In this document: positions 54,003-63,485 of the stretch, one piece after another
Numbering within the stretch: position 1 is the stretch's first letter
Layout of the letters: each line of letters starts with the position of its first letter
Source of the DNA: an uncultured Bacteroidia bacterium
GTDB taxonomy: Bacteria; Bacteroidota; Bacteroidia; Bacteroidales; UBA932
DNA: 64,000 bases
NCBI GenBank assembly: GCA_902781705.1
Contig: CACZKE010000011.1
Coordinates: forward strand, 1 to 64,000
Reading direction: 5' to 3'
The notes under the pieces: generated by a model
Database searches by the model: none
Told to the model about the DNA's origin: nothing
Seen by the model: only the letters and a program-made list of their open reading frames with translations
Translations under genes and position numbers: made by a program

Positions 54003-55310
54003 ATGGCATTAGTAGCGATCGTGGGAAGGCCGAACGTCGGCAAATCCACCCTTTTCAACCGTCTCGTGGGCATGCGTCAGGCGATTGTCGATGAGACCGC
54101 GGGCGTGACCCGTGACCGCCATTACGGCAAGTGCGAATGGTGCGGCACCGAGTTCTCGGTGGTCGATACCGGCGGTTATACCTCCAACTCCGACGACGTC
54201 TTCGAGGACGCCATCCGCCGCCAGGTGGTCATCGCCGTGGAGGAGGCCGACGTGATCCTGTTCATGTGCGAGGCCGCCACCGGCATCACCGACTACGATT
54301 CGGAAATCGCGGACCTGCTGCGCCGCAGCAAGAAGCCCGTCGTCCTTTGCGTGAACAAGGTGGATTCGGGCGAGAAGATGTACGACGCCTTCGACTTCTA
54401 CGGCCTGGGCCTCGGCGAGGTGTGGAGCATCTCCGCCGCCAACGGCTCGGGCACCGGCGACCTCCTGGACGAGATCGTCCGTGTACTGCCCGAGGATGCG
54501 ACGGCCGAGGACGACCATTCCGACCTCCCGCACATCGCCATCGTGGGCCGGCCGAACGTGGGCAAGTCCTCCATGACCAACGCCCTCCTGGGCGAGGAAC
54601 GCAACATCGTCACCCCCGTCGCCGGGACCACCCGCGACTCCATCTCCACGTATTACAACAAGTTCGGCCACGAGTTCGTCCTGGTGGACACCGCCGGCAT
54701 GCGCCGCAAGGCCAAGGTCACAGAGGACCTGGAGTTCTACTCCGTCCTCCGAGCGATGCGCACCATCGAGCATTCCGACGTGTGCATCCTCATGATCGAC
54801 GCCACCCTCGGGATGGAGGCGCAGGACATGAACATCTTCAACATCATCCAGAAGAACCGCAAGGGCTGCGTTATCGTGGTGAACAAGTGGGACCTCTTCG
54901 AGAAGGAGTCCAACACAATGCGCGACTACACCGAGGCCCTGAAGGCCCGCCTGGCCCCGTTCAACGACATTCCGATCGTGTTCACCTCCGTGATCAACAA
55001 ACAGCGCATCCTGGAGGTCCTGAACGCCGCCGCCCATGTGGCGGAGAACATGAAGCGCCGCATCCCCACCTCGGAACTCAACGACGCGATGCTTCCGGAA
55101 ATCGAGAACTATCCGCCGCCGGCCTGGAAGGGCAAGTACATCAAGATCAAGTACGTCACCCAACTTCCGACCCGTACGCCGCAGTTCGCCTTCTTCTGTA
55201 ACCTTCCCCAGTGGGTGAAGGACCCTTACAAGCGTTTCCTCGAGAACAAACTCCGGCAGCACTTTGACTTCACTGGCTGTCCGATCCAGGTCTATACCCG
55301 GGCGAAATAA
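54003..55310 (+). CDS. der: Ribosome-biogenesis GTPase Der (EngA)
   Basis: The protein is 435 aa with tandem GTPase domains: [16 protein letters not shown] with DTGGY and NKVD in the first, [16 protein letters not shown] with DTAGM and NKWD in the second, then a KH-like C-terminal domain. It is required for 50S subunit maturation. A palindromic terminator follows at 55318-55341. Confidence 0.97.
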   Translation: MALVAIVGRPNVGKSTLFNRLVGMRQAIVDETAGVTRDRHYGKCEWCGTEFSVVDTGGYTSNSDDVFEDAIRRQVVIAVEEADVILFMCEAATGITDYDSEIADLLRRSKKPVVLCVNKVDSGEKMYDAFDFYGLGLGEVWSISAANGSGTGDLLDEIVRVLPEDATAEDDHSDLPHIAIVGRPNVGKSSMTNALLGEERNIVTPVAGTTRDSISTYYNKFGHEFVLVDTAGMRRKAKVTEDLEFYSVLRAMRTIEHSDVCILMIDATLGMEAQDMNIFNIIQKNRKGCVIVVNKWDLFEKESNTMRDYTEALKARLAPFNDIPIVFTSVINKQRILEVLNAAAHVAENMKRRIPTSELNDAMLPEIENYPPPAWKGKYIKIKYVTQLPTRTPQFAFFCNLPQWVKDPYKRFLENKLRQHFDFTGCPIQVYTRAK

Positions 55311-55317
55311 TCAATGG

Positions 55318-55341
55318 TTCCGCGGAAAACTTTCCGCGGAA
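55318..55341 (+). terminator. Terminator after der
   Basis: TTCCGCGGAA (55318-55327) pairs perfectly with 55332-55341 around AACT, followed by TTTC, 7 bp after the der stop. Confidence 0.75.
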
Positions 55342-55347
55342 TTTCAT

Positions 55348-55355
55348 TATATTTG
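55348..55355 (+). promoter_or_regulatory. -7 box for xseA-xseB-glgB
   Basis: TATATTTG matches TAnnTTTG, 21 bp before the xseA ATG and directly after the der terminator. It probably drives a run that continues into the glycogen genes. Confidence 0.6.
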
Positions 55356-55376
55356 TGGGGTAGGAAAATACGGGCT

Positions 55377-56708
55377 ATGCGGAAGGATTACCTGGAGTTG
55401 TCAGAATTGTTGTCCATGGTGAAGGAAGGGGTCGCGGACGCCTTTCCGGACAAGTATTGGGTGAAGGGGGAGATCAGTTCCTGGAGTCCCCGGGCCAACG
55501 GCCACTGTTACCTGAACCTCAGCGAGACGGTGCGGGGGAAGCAGGTGGCCGACATCCGCGCCATGATCTGGAAATGGCATTTTCCGCAACTCAAGGCCTT
55601 TTTCGAGAAGGAGACCGGCCAGACGCTCCAGGCGGGGATCACGGTCCTCGTGCGGGTACAGGTGAATTTCAGTGAACTGTACGGCATCTCCCTGTTTGTC
55701 GATGAAATCGACCCGGCCTTCACGGTCGGGGCCCAGGCCTTGGAGAAGAAGAAGGCCATCGAACGGCTTACCGCCGGGGGATACATGGACATGCAGAAGG
55801 AACTGGAACTCCCGCGGCTTCCGTACCGGCTGGCCGTGATTACGTCCAAGACCGCGGCGGGGTATGGCGACTTCCGCCGCCATCTGCTTGAGAATGAGGC
55901 GGGTTACGCGTTCCGGCTGGACCTGTACGAAGCCCTGATGCAGGGTGAGCAGGCGCCGGCCTCGATCATCGCGGCCCTCCTGGAGGCGCAGGAGGAGGCG
56001 TACGACGCCATCCTCATCCTCCGCGGCGGCGGTTCGGAAATGGACCTTGCCTGTTTCGACGATTACGACCTCGCCGTCGCGATTGCGACCTGTCCGGTGC
56101 CGGTGGTGACCGCCATCGGCCACGACCGGGATTTCCACATCGCCGACATGGTGGCCGGCCGCTATGTCAAGACCCCTACGGCCCTCGCGGACCTCTTCCT
56201 GGACATCTATGCCGATGAGGACGCCCTCCTGGACGCCCTGGAAAAGCGTGTGGGCGGCGCGGTGGCGGAACGTCTGTCGGCCATGGCCCGGCGTGTGGAT
56301 GCGCTCTCGGCCCGGATCCGGGTGGGCCTCGTCGGAAAGGTCCATGCCGGGGAACAGGCGGTGGCTTCCCGCATCGCCCGCGTGCGGCTGGGGCTCACGC
56401 AGAAATTCGCCGCCCTTCAGCGGCTCTCCGACGCTGCGGCGCACCGGCTCCGGTTCGCCGCGACCGCCCGCATCGGCACGGAAATATCGAACCTCGCCCT
56501 GAAGGAAGCCCTCATCAAGGCCTCCGACCCCCGGAAGATCCTGGGACTGGGGTATGTCCTCGTGACCGGCTCCGACAACAAGGTCCTCAAGACCGTGGAC
56601 CGGGTGGCGGTCGGAGACCGGATCGGCGTACGGTTCAGCGACGGCTCGCTTACGGCAAAGGTGGACGAGGTGTATGCGGAGGGCAGGGACAAGGCCGAGA
56701 CGGCATAG
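55377..56708 (+). CDS. xseA: Exodeoxyribonuclease VII large subunit
   Basis: The product is 443 aa from the ATG at 55377; the upstream open frame contains the promoter and terminator. The N-terminal OB-fold (YWVKGEISSWSPRANGHCYLNL) binds single-stranded DNA; LAVITSKTAAGYGDF, ILRGGGSEMDLACFDDYDLAVAIA and VVTAIGHDRDFHIADMVA are the catalytic signatures, followed by a coiled coil. The TAG stop coincides with the edge of the palindromic repeat at 56707. Confidence 0.95.
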   Translation: MRKDYLELSELLSMVKEGVADAFPDKYWVKGEISSWSPRANGHCYLNLSETVRGKQVADIRAMIWKWHFPQLKAFFEKETGQTLQAGITVLVRVQVNFSELYGISLFVDEIDPAFTVGAQALEKKKAIERLTAGGYMDMQKELELPRLPYRLAVITSKTAAGYGDFRRHLLENEAGYAFRLDLYEALMQGEQAPASIIAALLEAQEEAYDAILILRGGGSEMDLACFDDYDLAVAIATCPVPVVTAIGHDRDFHIADMVAGRYVKTPTALADLFLDIYADEDALLDALEKRVGGAVAERLSAMARRVDALSARIRVGLVGKVHAGEQAVASRIARVRLGLTQKFAALQRLSDAAAHRLRFAATARIGTEISNLALKEALIKASDPRKILGLGYVLVTGSDNKVLKTVDRVAVGDRIGVRFSDGSLTAKVDEVYAEGRDKAETA

Positions 56709-56757
56709 ATTTCTCGACAAGCTCGAAATGACAGAAGGGGACAAGCTCGAAATGACA
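56707..56757. repeat. Inverted derivative of the 39-bp palindromic unit at the xseA/xseB junction
   Basis: It begins AGATTTCTCGA (56707-56717), the reverse complement of the unit's end. An 18-bp direct repeat, GACAAGCTCGAAATGACA, follows at 56716-56733 and 56740-56757; its last part matches the reverse complement of the unit's start. The internal core is lost. The element supplies two bases of the xseA TAG and two possible ATG codons in the xseB frame. Confidence 0.7.
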
Positions 56758-56763
56758 AAAGAT

Positions 56764-56952
56764 ATGGAAGAAAAGTTCGATTACGCGAAGGCGGTGGCGC
56801 AACTCGAGGAGATTGCCGCCAAGGTGGAGGATCCTGCGACGAAACTGGACGACATCGACGCGCTGGTGAGCCGCAGCAATGCGCTGCTCAAACAGTGCCG
56901 GGATTATCTGCGGACGGTGAAGGAAAAGATTGATAAACTGGATAAGGAATGA
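56764..56952 (+). CDS. xseB: Exodeoxyribonuclease VII small subunit
   Basis: The product is 62 aa from the ATG at 56764 (MEEKFDYAKAVAQLEEI). ATGs at 56728 and 56752 lie in frame but are repeat-derived, so this start is preferred. The helical hairpin pattern with KVEDPATKLDDIDALVSRSNALLKQCRDYL is the family signature. The stop overlaps the glgB start (ATGA). Confidence 0.92.
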   Translation: MEEKFDYAKAVAQLEEIAAKVEDPATKLDDIDALVSRSNALLKQCRDYLRTVKEKIDKLDKE

Positions 56953-58946
56953 AGAAGATATACGAAACGGACCCGTACCTCGCGCCGTACAAGGAGGCGA
57001 TCGAGGCACGCCATGCCCGCATCGAGGGGATGCGGCGGCATATCGCCGGGGACGGCCTCCTGAAGGATGCCGTGAACAACCACATGTACTACGGCCTGCA
57101 CAGGTGTGACGACGGCTCGTGGGTGTTCCGCGAGTGGGCCCCGAACGCGACGAAGATCTATCTCGTCGGCGATTTCAACAACTGGAAGCGCACGGACGCC
57201 TATGCGCTGAAGCCCATGGGCGGCGGCAACTGGGAACTCACCCTCCCGGCCTTCTTCCTGCAGCACGGCGAACTGTACAAACTGTACATCGAGTGGCCCG
57301 GCGGGGCGGGGGAGCGCCTGCCTTCCTATACCACCCGCGCCGTCCAGGACGAGAACACGAAGGCCTTCGCCGCGCAGGTCTGGGACCCGGCCGAAAAGTA
57401 TGTCTGGAAGCATGGGCACGCCGGGAAGCGCCCCCATCCGATGATCTACGAATGCCACATCGGCATGTCCTCCGAGAAGGAGAAGGTCGCGAGTTTCGAG
57501 GAGTTCCGCACGACGGCCCTTCCCAAGGTGAAGGAACTCGGGTACGACACCCTCCAGATCATGGCCCTGCAGGAGCATCCGTACTACGGCTCCTTCGGTT
57601 ACCAGGTGTCCAATTTCTACGCCCTGAGTTCCCGTTTCGGCACGCCCGAGGAGTTCAAGCACCTGGTCGATGACGCTCACGGAAAGGGCATTGCGGTGGT
57701 GATGGATATCGTCCACAGCCATAGCGTGGACAACGAGGCGGAGGGCCTTTCGCTCTTCGACGGCACGGACCACCTCTACTTCTATTCCGGCCCGCAGGGA
57801 CGCCATCCCGCCTGGGGCTCCCGCTGCTTCGACTACGGCAAGGACGAGACGAAGTACTACCTCCTGTCCAACGTGAAATACTGGATCGAGGAATACCATA
57901 TCGACGGATTCCGTTTCGACGGGGTGACCTCCATGCTCTACTGGGACCATGGGCTCGGGAAGGACTTCATCGGCTATGACAACTACTTCAACCAGGGGGT
58001 AGACGAGAACGCCGTCACTTACCTGGCCCTCGCGAATATCCTGGTGCGGGAGATGAACCCGAACGGCTTCACCATCGCGGAGGACGTTTCCGGCATGGCC
58101 GGGCTCGCCGCCCCGTTGGAGGCCGGCGGCGTGGGCTTCGACTTCCGTATGTCCATGGGTGTCGCCGATTACTGGATCAAGATCGTCAAGGAGCGCAGCG
58201 ACGAGCAGTGGAGCGTAGGCGACATCTGGTGGAACCTCACCAACAAGCGCGCCGACGAGAAGACCATCTCCTACGCCGAGTGCCACGACCAGGCGCTGGT
58301 GGGGGACAAGACACTGATATTCAGACTCATGGACAAGGAGATGTACTTCTCCATGAATACGGATTCCCAGAATCCCGTCGTGGACCGCGGCATCGCCCTC
58401 CACAAGATGATCCGCCTGGTGACGGCGGCGACGGCCGGGGACGGATACCTGAATTTCATGGGCAACGAGTTCGGCCATCCCGAATGGATCGACTTCCCCC
58501 GCGAAGGGAACGGCTGGTCCTACAAGCACGCCCGCCGGCAGTGGTCGCTGGCGGACCCGGATTACCTGCGGTACAAGTACCTCCGGAATTTCGACGAGGC
58601 GATGGTCCATCTCATCCGGGACGAAAAGGTCCTTTTCGACACTCCGGAACTCCTGGTGCAGGACGAGGAGAAGAAAATCTTGATTTTCAGACGCAAAAAC
58701 TGTATCTTTGCGCTGAATTTCTCGGCGGCCGGATCGTACCCCGATTACGGGTTCTCGGCACCGGCCGGAGAGTGGGTGAACATCCTCGACACCGACGAAC
58801 CCGAATTCAACGGGTTCGGTCGGATTGTGTCCGGGGAGCATCACCTTGCCGTGTCCGGGAAATCACCCAACGGCAACCCGCGCTACGGGGATACGCTGTA
58901 TCTGTACCTCCCAGCCCGCAGTGCCTTGGTACTGAAGAAATTGTAA
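56949..58946 (+). CDS. glgB: 1,4-alpha-glucan branching enzyme (GH13)
   Basis: The protein is 665 aa and introduces alpha-1,6 branches into glycogen. A CBM48 N-terminal domain (WVFREWAPNATKIYLVGDFNNWKR) is followed by the GH13 barrel: VVMDIVHSH, the nucleophile Asp in FRFDGVTSMLYW, the acid Glu in TIAEDVSG and YAECHDQALVGDKT, and an all-beta C-terminal domain. It resembles the eukaryote-like branching enzymes usual in Bacteroidetes. Coupled to xseB by a 4-bp overlap, it leads the glycogen gene set that follows. Confidence 0.95.
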   Translation: MKKIYETDPYLAPYKEAIEARHARIEGMRRHIAGDGLLKDAVNNHMYYGLHRCDDGSWVFREWAPNATKIYLVGDFNNWKRTDAYALKPMGGGNWELTLPAFFLQHGELYKLYIEWPGGAGERLPSYTTRAVQDENTKAFAAQVWDPAEKYVWKHGHAGKRPHPMIYECHIGMSSEKEKVASFEEFRTTALPKVKELGYDTLQIMALQEHPYYGSFGYQVSNFYALSSRFGTPEEFKHLVDDAHGKGIAVVMDIVHSHSVDNEAEGLSLFDGTDHLYFYSGPQGRHPAWGSRCFDYGKDETKYYLLSNVKYWIEEYHIDGFRFDGVTSMLYWDHGLGKDFIGYDNYFNQGVDENAVTYLALANILVREMNPNGFTIAEDVSGMAGLAAPLEAGGVGFDFRMSMGVADYWIKIVKERSDEQWSVGDIWWNLTNKRADEKTISYAECHDQALVGDKTLIFRLMDKEMYFSMNTDSQNPVVDRGIALHKMIRLVTAATAGDGYLNFMGNEFGHPEWIDFPREGNGWSYKHARRQWSLADPDYLRYKYLRNFDEAMVHLIRDEKVLFDTPELLVQDEEKKILIFRRKNCIFALNFSAAGSYPDYGFSAPAGEWVNILDTDEPEFNGFGRIVSGEHHLAVSGKSPNGNPRYGDTLYLYLPARSALVLKKL

Positions 58947-58958
58947 AGAAAGACGCAT

Positions 58959-60896
58959 ATGGCTTTTTTGAAATTCAACAAGTCTGAACTCGTCAACCTG
59001 TCCTACTCGCTCAAGCGGGAGATCCTCCTCGCGAGCAAGACCGGCGCCTACTGCAACACGTCCATCGTGACGTGCAACACGCGCCGCTACCACGGCCTCC
59101 TGGCCGTTCCGGTGGACAAGTTCGGAGGCTACCGCTACATGCTGCTGTCCTCCCTTGACGAAAGCCTTACCCTCCGGGGCAAGCGGTTCAACCTGGGCAT
59201 CCACTGCTACGGGGACATCTACGAGCCGCGCGGGCACAAGTACATCGTGGACTTCGACGCCGATCCGGTCCCGGTGGTTACCTACAAGATCGGCGAAATC
59301 GTCTTCCGCAAGAGTCTGGCCCTCACTCCGGACAAGAATCAACTCCTGATCAAATACGAGTTGGTGAACGCTCCGGCGAAGGTGAAACTCGAACTCAAGC
59401 CGTTCCTTTCCTACCGCCGGGTCCACGACCTGACGCAGCAGAACGGGGTCGCCCGCACCGAGGCCGATGCCATCGAGGGCGGCGTGGCCTTCAACCTCTA
59501 TGAAGGCTTCCCGGACCTGAACCTGCAGGTCAGCGGCCCTTCCACCTTCAAGGAGGCCCCCTGCTGGTACAACGGCGTGACCTATTCCGACGAGATGCGC
59601 CGCGGTTTCGACTGCCGCGAGGACCTCTTCGTCCCGGGCGCCTTCGAACTGGAACTCAAGCCCGGCGAGAGCGTCGTCTTCTCCGCCAGCGCCGACGGTC
59701 CCGTCGCCACGGCCGGCCTGAAGCGCCGCTTCACCTCCGTGGTCGGCAAGATCGGCCCCATCACCTCGTTCCACGACCAGCTCGTGCGGGATGCGGACCT
59801 GCTGATCCGCGACAACGGCGGCAAGAAGCAGGTCGTCGCGGGCTATTCCTGGCTGTACACCGGCCTGCTCCGCGAGACCCTCTATTCCCTCGCCGGCCTG
59901 ACCCTGTACGGCAAGGACGACCCGAAGGAGTTCGAGGAAATCCTGGACAACCTCATCGCCGACGAGCCCGAGCGCCTGTTCCACCGCACCACGCAGGTGG
60001 AGGCCCCGCTCTTCATGACCGTGACCCTGCAGCAATATATCGCCTACACCGGCCGTGAGAAACACGTCTGGGAAAAGTACGGCGCCACGCTCAAGGGCAT
60101 CCTCGAGAGTTACCTCCCCGGTCACCGCGCCGAGGTTGCGATGCACCCCAACGGCCTCCTGTGGGCCCAGGTGGACGGCGTCGCCCTTTCGTGGATGAAC
60201 GCCTATATCAACGGACGCGCCGTCACGGAGCGCCCCGGCTACCAGGTGGAGACCAACGCCATGTGGTACAACGCCCTCTGCTTCGCCCTGGACATGGAAG
60301 CGAAGTACGGTGAGAAGGACGGTGCCTTCGTGCGCACCTTCGCCCCGATCCGCGACCTGGTGAAACAGAACTACCAGCCCACCTTCTGGAACGCCGACTT
60401 CGGCTTCCTGGCGGACTATGTGGACGGCTACGGCCAGAACCTGGACCTGCGTCCGAACCAGTTGTGGCCCGTGTCCCTGGACTACAAGCCCGTGGACGAC
60501 GAGGTCGTTGGCGCCGTCATGCGCGTGGTGAACAACGAACTGGTCACCCGCCGCGGCATCCGCAGCCTGTCGCCCCGCGACAACAAGTACAAGGGCGTCT
60601 ATGAGGGCAACCAGATCGAGCGCGACCTCGCCTACAACAACGGCTGCGCCTGGACTTTCCTGCTCGCACAGTACTGCTACGCCAGTTTCAACATGATGGG
60701 CAAGAACTTCGTCAAGCGTGCCGAGTGGCTTACCGAGGGCTTCTACGAGGACCTCTCCAAGCACGGCGTGGGCCACTTCTCCGAACTTTACGACGGAGAC
60801 CCGCCCCACGAGCCGCACGGAGCCATCTCCTCGGCCACGGCGACATCGGCCCTTCTGAATATCAATTGGTTGATCGGTAAATACAAGGAGGAATAA
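58959..60896 (+). CDS. Glycogen debranching enzyme (amylo-alpha-1,6-glucosidase type)
   Basis: The protein is 645 aa. An N-terminal GDE_N-type beta domain (CNTSIVTCNTRRYHGLLAVPVDKFGGYRYMLLSSLDESL) precedes an (alpha/alpha)6 barrel: DLLIRDNGGKKQVVAGYSWLYTGLLRETLYSLAGL, ALSWMNAYINGRAVTERPGYQVETNAMWYNAL and YEGNQIERDLAYNNGCAWTFLLAQY. It removes branch-point glucose during glycogen breakdown. It is 12 bp after glgB and 3 bp before the GT4 gene. Confidence 0.92.
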   Translation: MAFLKFNKSELVNLSYSLKREILLASKTGAYCNTSIVTCNTRRYHGLLAVPVDKFGGYRYMLLSSLDESLTLRGKRFNLGIHCYGDIYEPRGHKYIVDFDADPVPVVTYKIGEIVFRKSLALTPDKNQLLIKYELVNAPAKVKLELKPFLSYRRVHDLTQQNGVARTEADAIEGGVAFNLYEGFPDLNLQVSGPSTFKEAPCWYNGVTYSDEMRRGFDCREDLFVPGAFELELKPGESVVFSASADGPVATAGLKRRFTSVVGKIGPITSFHDQLVRDADLLIRDNGGKKQVVAGYSWLYTGLLRETLYSLAGLTLYGKDDPKEFEEILDNLIADEPERLFHRTTQVEAPLFMTVTLQQYIAYTGREKHVWEKYGATLKGILESYLPGHRAEVAMHPNGLLWAQVDGVALSWMNAYINGRAVTERPGYQVETNAMWYNALCFALDMEAKYGEKDGAFVRTFAPIRDLVKQNYQPTFWNADFGFLADYVDGYGQNLDLRPNQLWPVSLDYKPVDDEVVGAVMRVVNNELVTRRGIRSLSPRDNKYKGVYEGNQIERDLAYNNGCAWTFLLAQYCYASFNMMGKNFVKRAEWLTEGFYEDLSKHGVGHFSELYDGDPPHEPHGAISSATATSALLNINWLIGKYKEE

Positions 60897-60899
60897 GCC

Positions 60900-62189
60900 A
60901 TGAGAGTCCTTATGTTCGGCTGGGAGTTCCCTCCCCATATCGCAGGCGGTCTGGGTACGGCCTGCGAAGGTATCGTCAAGGGCCTGGCGTACAACGGCGT
61001 CGAGACCCTCTTCGTGATGCCGTCCGCTTCCGGTGACGAAGACCAGAGCGCGACGACCATCATCAACGCCAGCGACGTGGCCGTGGACACCGTTTCCGAG
61101 ACCGTCGAGGAATACCTGGACAAGGTCAAGTTCATCCACATCGGCACCAACATGGTCCCCTATGCCACCCCGGAGGAGTTCTCCCGGCTGGTGGAGGAGG
61201 ACAAGCGCCGCCAGGTCAAGGATTTCTCCGTGAGCTACGGCCAGAAATACAAGTTCTCCGGCAAGTACGGCGCGAACCTCATGGAAGAGGTCGCCCGCTA
61301 CGCCATGGTGGGCGGCACCATCGCCCTGCAGCGCAAGGACGAGTTCGACGTCATCCACGCCCATGACTGGCTTACCTACTACGCCGGCATCGCCGCGAAG
61401 GAACTCACCGGAAAGCCCCTGGTGATCCATGTCCATGCCACCTCGTTCGACCGCGGCAGCGTGGACAACATCGACACCCGCGTCTTCGCCATCGAGAAGA
61501 AGGGTATGGAGGTCGCCGACCGCGTCGTGACCGTGTCCAACCTCACCCGCAACATCGTCATCAACCGGTACGGGATCGACCCGGCGAAGGTCGTGACGGT
61601 CCATAACGCCGTGGATTTCAGCGGCCGCGAGAACCTCGTGGTCGAGCGCGGCGTGAAGGAGAAGGTCGTCACTTTCCTCGGCCGCATCACCTACCAGAAG
61701 GGTCCCGAGTACTTCATCGAGGCCGCCGCGAAGGTCCTCAAGCGCACCAAGAACGTGCGTTTCGTGATGGCCGGCAGCGGTGACATGATGAACCGGTGCA
61801 TCCGCCATGCGGCGCGCCTGGGCATCTCCGACCGCTTCCATTTCACCGGTTTCCTCCGCGGAGCCGACGTGCAGAAGATGTTCGCCCTCTCGGACGTGTA
61901 CATCATGCCGTCGATCTCCGAGCCGTTCGGCATCTCGCCCCTGGAGGCGATGCGCACGGGTGTCCCGTCCATCATCTCCAAGCAGTCCGGCGCCGCCGAG
62001 GTCCTCAAGTACGCCTTCAAGGTGGACTTCTGGGACGTCGATGCGATGGCCGACGAGATCTACGCCCTGCTGAACTATCCCGCCCTCGCGCATTTCTCCG
62101 CCCGGGCCGGCTATGACGAGGTGAACACCCTCAAATGGAACGGCGCCACCGCCAAACTCAAGAAAGTGTACGAATCAGTGGTCAAATAA
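60900..62189 (+). CDS. GT4-family glycosyltransferase, glycogen-synthase-like
   Basis: The protein is 429 aa. The N-terminal LMFGWEFPPHIAGGLGTACEGIVKGL is the donor-side glycine loop of GT4/GT5 enzymes; DVIHAHDWLTYYAG, VTFLGRITYQKGPEYFIEAA and the retaining-transferase E-x7-E region SEPFGISPLEAMRTGVPSIIS follow. In Bacteroidetes glycogen clusters such proteins accompany GH57 and GT3 enzymes. It probably works on glycogen or maltodextrin, but the donor is not determined. Confidence 0.9.
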   Translation: MRVLMFGWEFPPHIAGGLGTACEGIVKGLAYNGVETLFVMPSASGDEDQSATTIINASDVAVDTVSETVEEYLDKVKFIHIGTNMVPYATPEEFSRLVEEDKRRQVKDFSVSYGQKYKFSGKYGANLMEEVARYAMVGGTIALQRKDEFDVIHAHDWLTYYAGIAAKELTGKPLVIHVHATSFDRGSVDNIDTRVFAIEKKGMEVADRVVTVSNLTRNIVINRYGIDPAKVVTVHNAVDFSGRENLVVERGVKEKVVTFLGRITYQKGPEYFIEAAAKVLKRTKNVRFVMAGSGDMMNRCIRHAARLGISDRFHFTGFLRGADVQKMFALSDVYIMPSISEPFGISPLEAMRTGVPSIISKQSGAAEVLKYAFKVDFWDVDAMADEIYALLNYPALAHFSARAGYDEVNTLKWNGATAKLKKVYESVVK

Positions 62190-62201
62190 AAACAATACGC
62201 T

Positions 62202-63485
62202 ATGGCATCCAAGAGTATCTGCCTGTATTTCCAGGTCCATCAGCCCACCCGCCTGCGGCTTTACAGATTCTTCGATATCGGCAAGGATTCCCACTACTAT
62301 GACGATTTCGCCAACCGGACCATCCTCCGCCGCGTCGCGCAGAAGTGCTATCTGCCGATGAACGCCCAACTCCTCGAACAGATCAAGGCGGGGAAGGGCA
62401 AGTTCAAGGTGGCCTTCTCCATTTCCGGCTCCGCCCTGGAGCAGTTCCAGCGCTTCGCCCCCGAGGTGATCGACTCCTTCCGGGCCCTGGCCGCCACGGG
62501 CTGCGTGGAATTCCTCTGCGAAACCTATTACCATTCCCTGTCCTCCCTCGCTTCCGAGTCCGAGTTCACCCACCAGGTACTCAAGCACAAGAAGGCCATC
62601 GAGGACCTGTTCGGCGTCACGCCCACCGCGTTCCGCAACACCGAACTCATCTACTCCAACGCCATCGGCGAGATGGTCTATGGCCTGGGGTTCAAGACGA
62701 TGCTCACCGAGGGCGCCCGCCACATCATGGGCTGGCAGAGCCCGAACTTCGTCTATGGCTGCGACACCCAGCCCAAACTGAAACTCCTGCTCCGCAACTA
62801 CGGCCTCTCCGACGACATCGCCTTCCGCTTCTCCAACCGCAGCTGGGACATGTGGCCCCTCACGGCTGACAAGTTCCTCGCCTGGGTGAAGGAATCCGCC
62901 GCGAACGACGACATCGTGAACCTGTTCATGGACTATGAGACCTTCGGCGAGCACCAGAGTTCCGCGAGCGGCATCTTCGAGTTCATGAAGGCCCTCCCCG
63001 AGGCCGTCATCGCCGACGGCACCTTCTCCTTCGTCACCCCGACCGAGGCCACGAAGAAGCACAAGGCCGTTTCCGACATCGACGTCCCGGATCCCATCTC
63101 CTGGGCCGACGAGGAGCGCGACATCACCGCCTGGCTGGGCAACGAACTCCAGCAGGAGGCCTTCAACAAGGTGTATGCGATGACCGAGAAACTCTCCATC
63201 GTGGGCGATCCCGAACTCTGGGAAGATTTCGGCCACCTGCAGGAAAGCGACCACTTCTACTACATGTGCACCAAGTTCTTCTCCGACGGAGAGGTGCACA
63301 AGTACTTCAATCCGTACGACACCCCGTATGAGGCGTTCATCAACTACATGAACGTCATCTCCGACTTCCAGATCCGCCTGGACGAGAAGCGGGCTGCCCT
63401 GGATGTGAAGGAGGCGGTGGCGCAGGAAGTGGCGGCTGCGCCCGTGAAAAAGAAAACTGTGAAAAAAACTGTCAAGAAAAAATAG
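62202..63485 (+). CDS. GH57 family alpha-amylase-like protein with basic tail
   Basis: The protein is 427 aa. GH57 motifs are ICLYFQVHQPTRLRLYRFF (His in the first conserved region), FRNTELIYSNAIGEMVYGLGF (candidate nucleophile Glu), and FMDYETFGEHQ with the acid Asp/Glu region. There is no signal peptide, so it is cytoplasmic. The last ~12 residues are almost all Lys, Thr and Val (VKKKTVKKTVKKK), which may bind polyanions or membranes. It is 12 bp after the GT4 gene and directly abuts the GT3 gene. Confidence 0.9.
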   Translation: MASKSICLYFQVHQPTRLRLYRFFDIGKDSHYYDDFANRTILRRVAQKCYLPMNAQLLEQIKAGKGKFKVAFSISGSALEQFQRFAPEVIDSFRALAATGCVEFLCETYYHSLSSLASESEFTHQVLKHKKAIEDLFGVTPTAFRNTELIYSNAIGEMVYGLGFKTMLTEGARHIMGWQSPNFVYGCDTQPKLKLLLRNYGLSDDIAFRFSNRSWDMWPLTADKFLAWVKESAANDDIVNLFMDYETFGEHQSSASGIFEFMKALPEAVIADGTFSFVTPTEATKKHKAVSDIDVPDPISWADEERDITAWLGNELQQEAFNKVYAMTEKLSIVGDPELWEDFGHLQESDHFYYMCTKFFSDGEVHKYFNPYDTPYEAFINYMNVISDFQIRLDEKRAALDVKEAVAQEVAAAPVKKKTVKKTVKKK

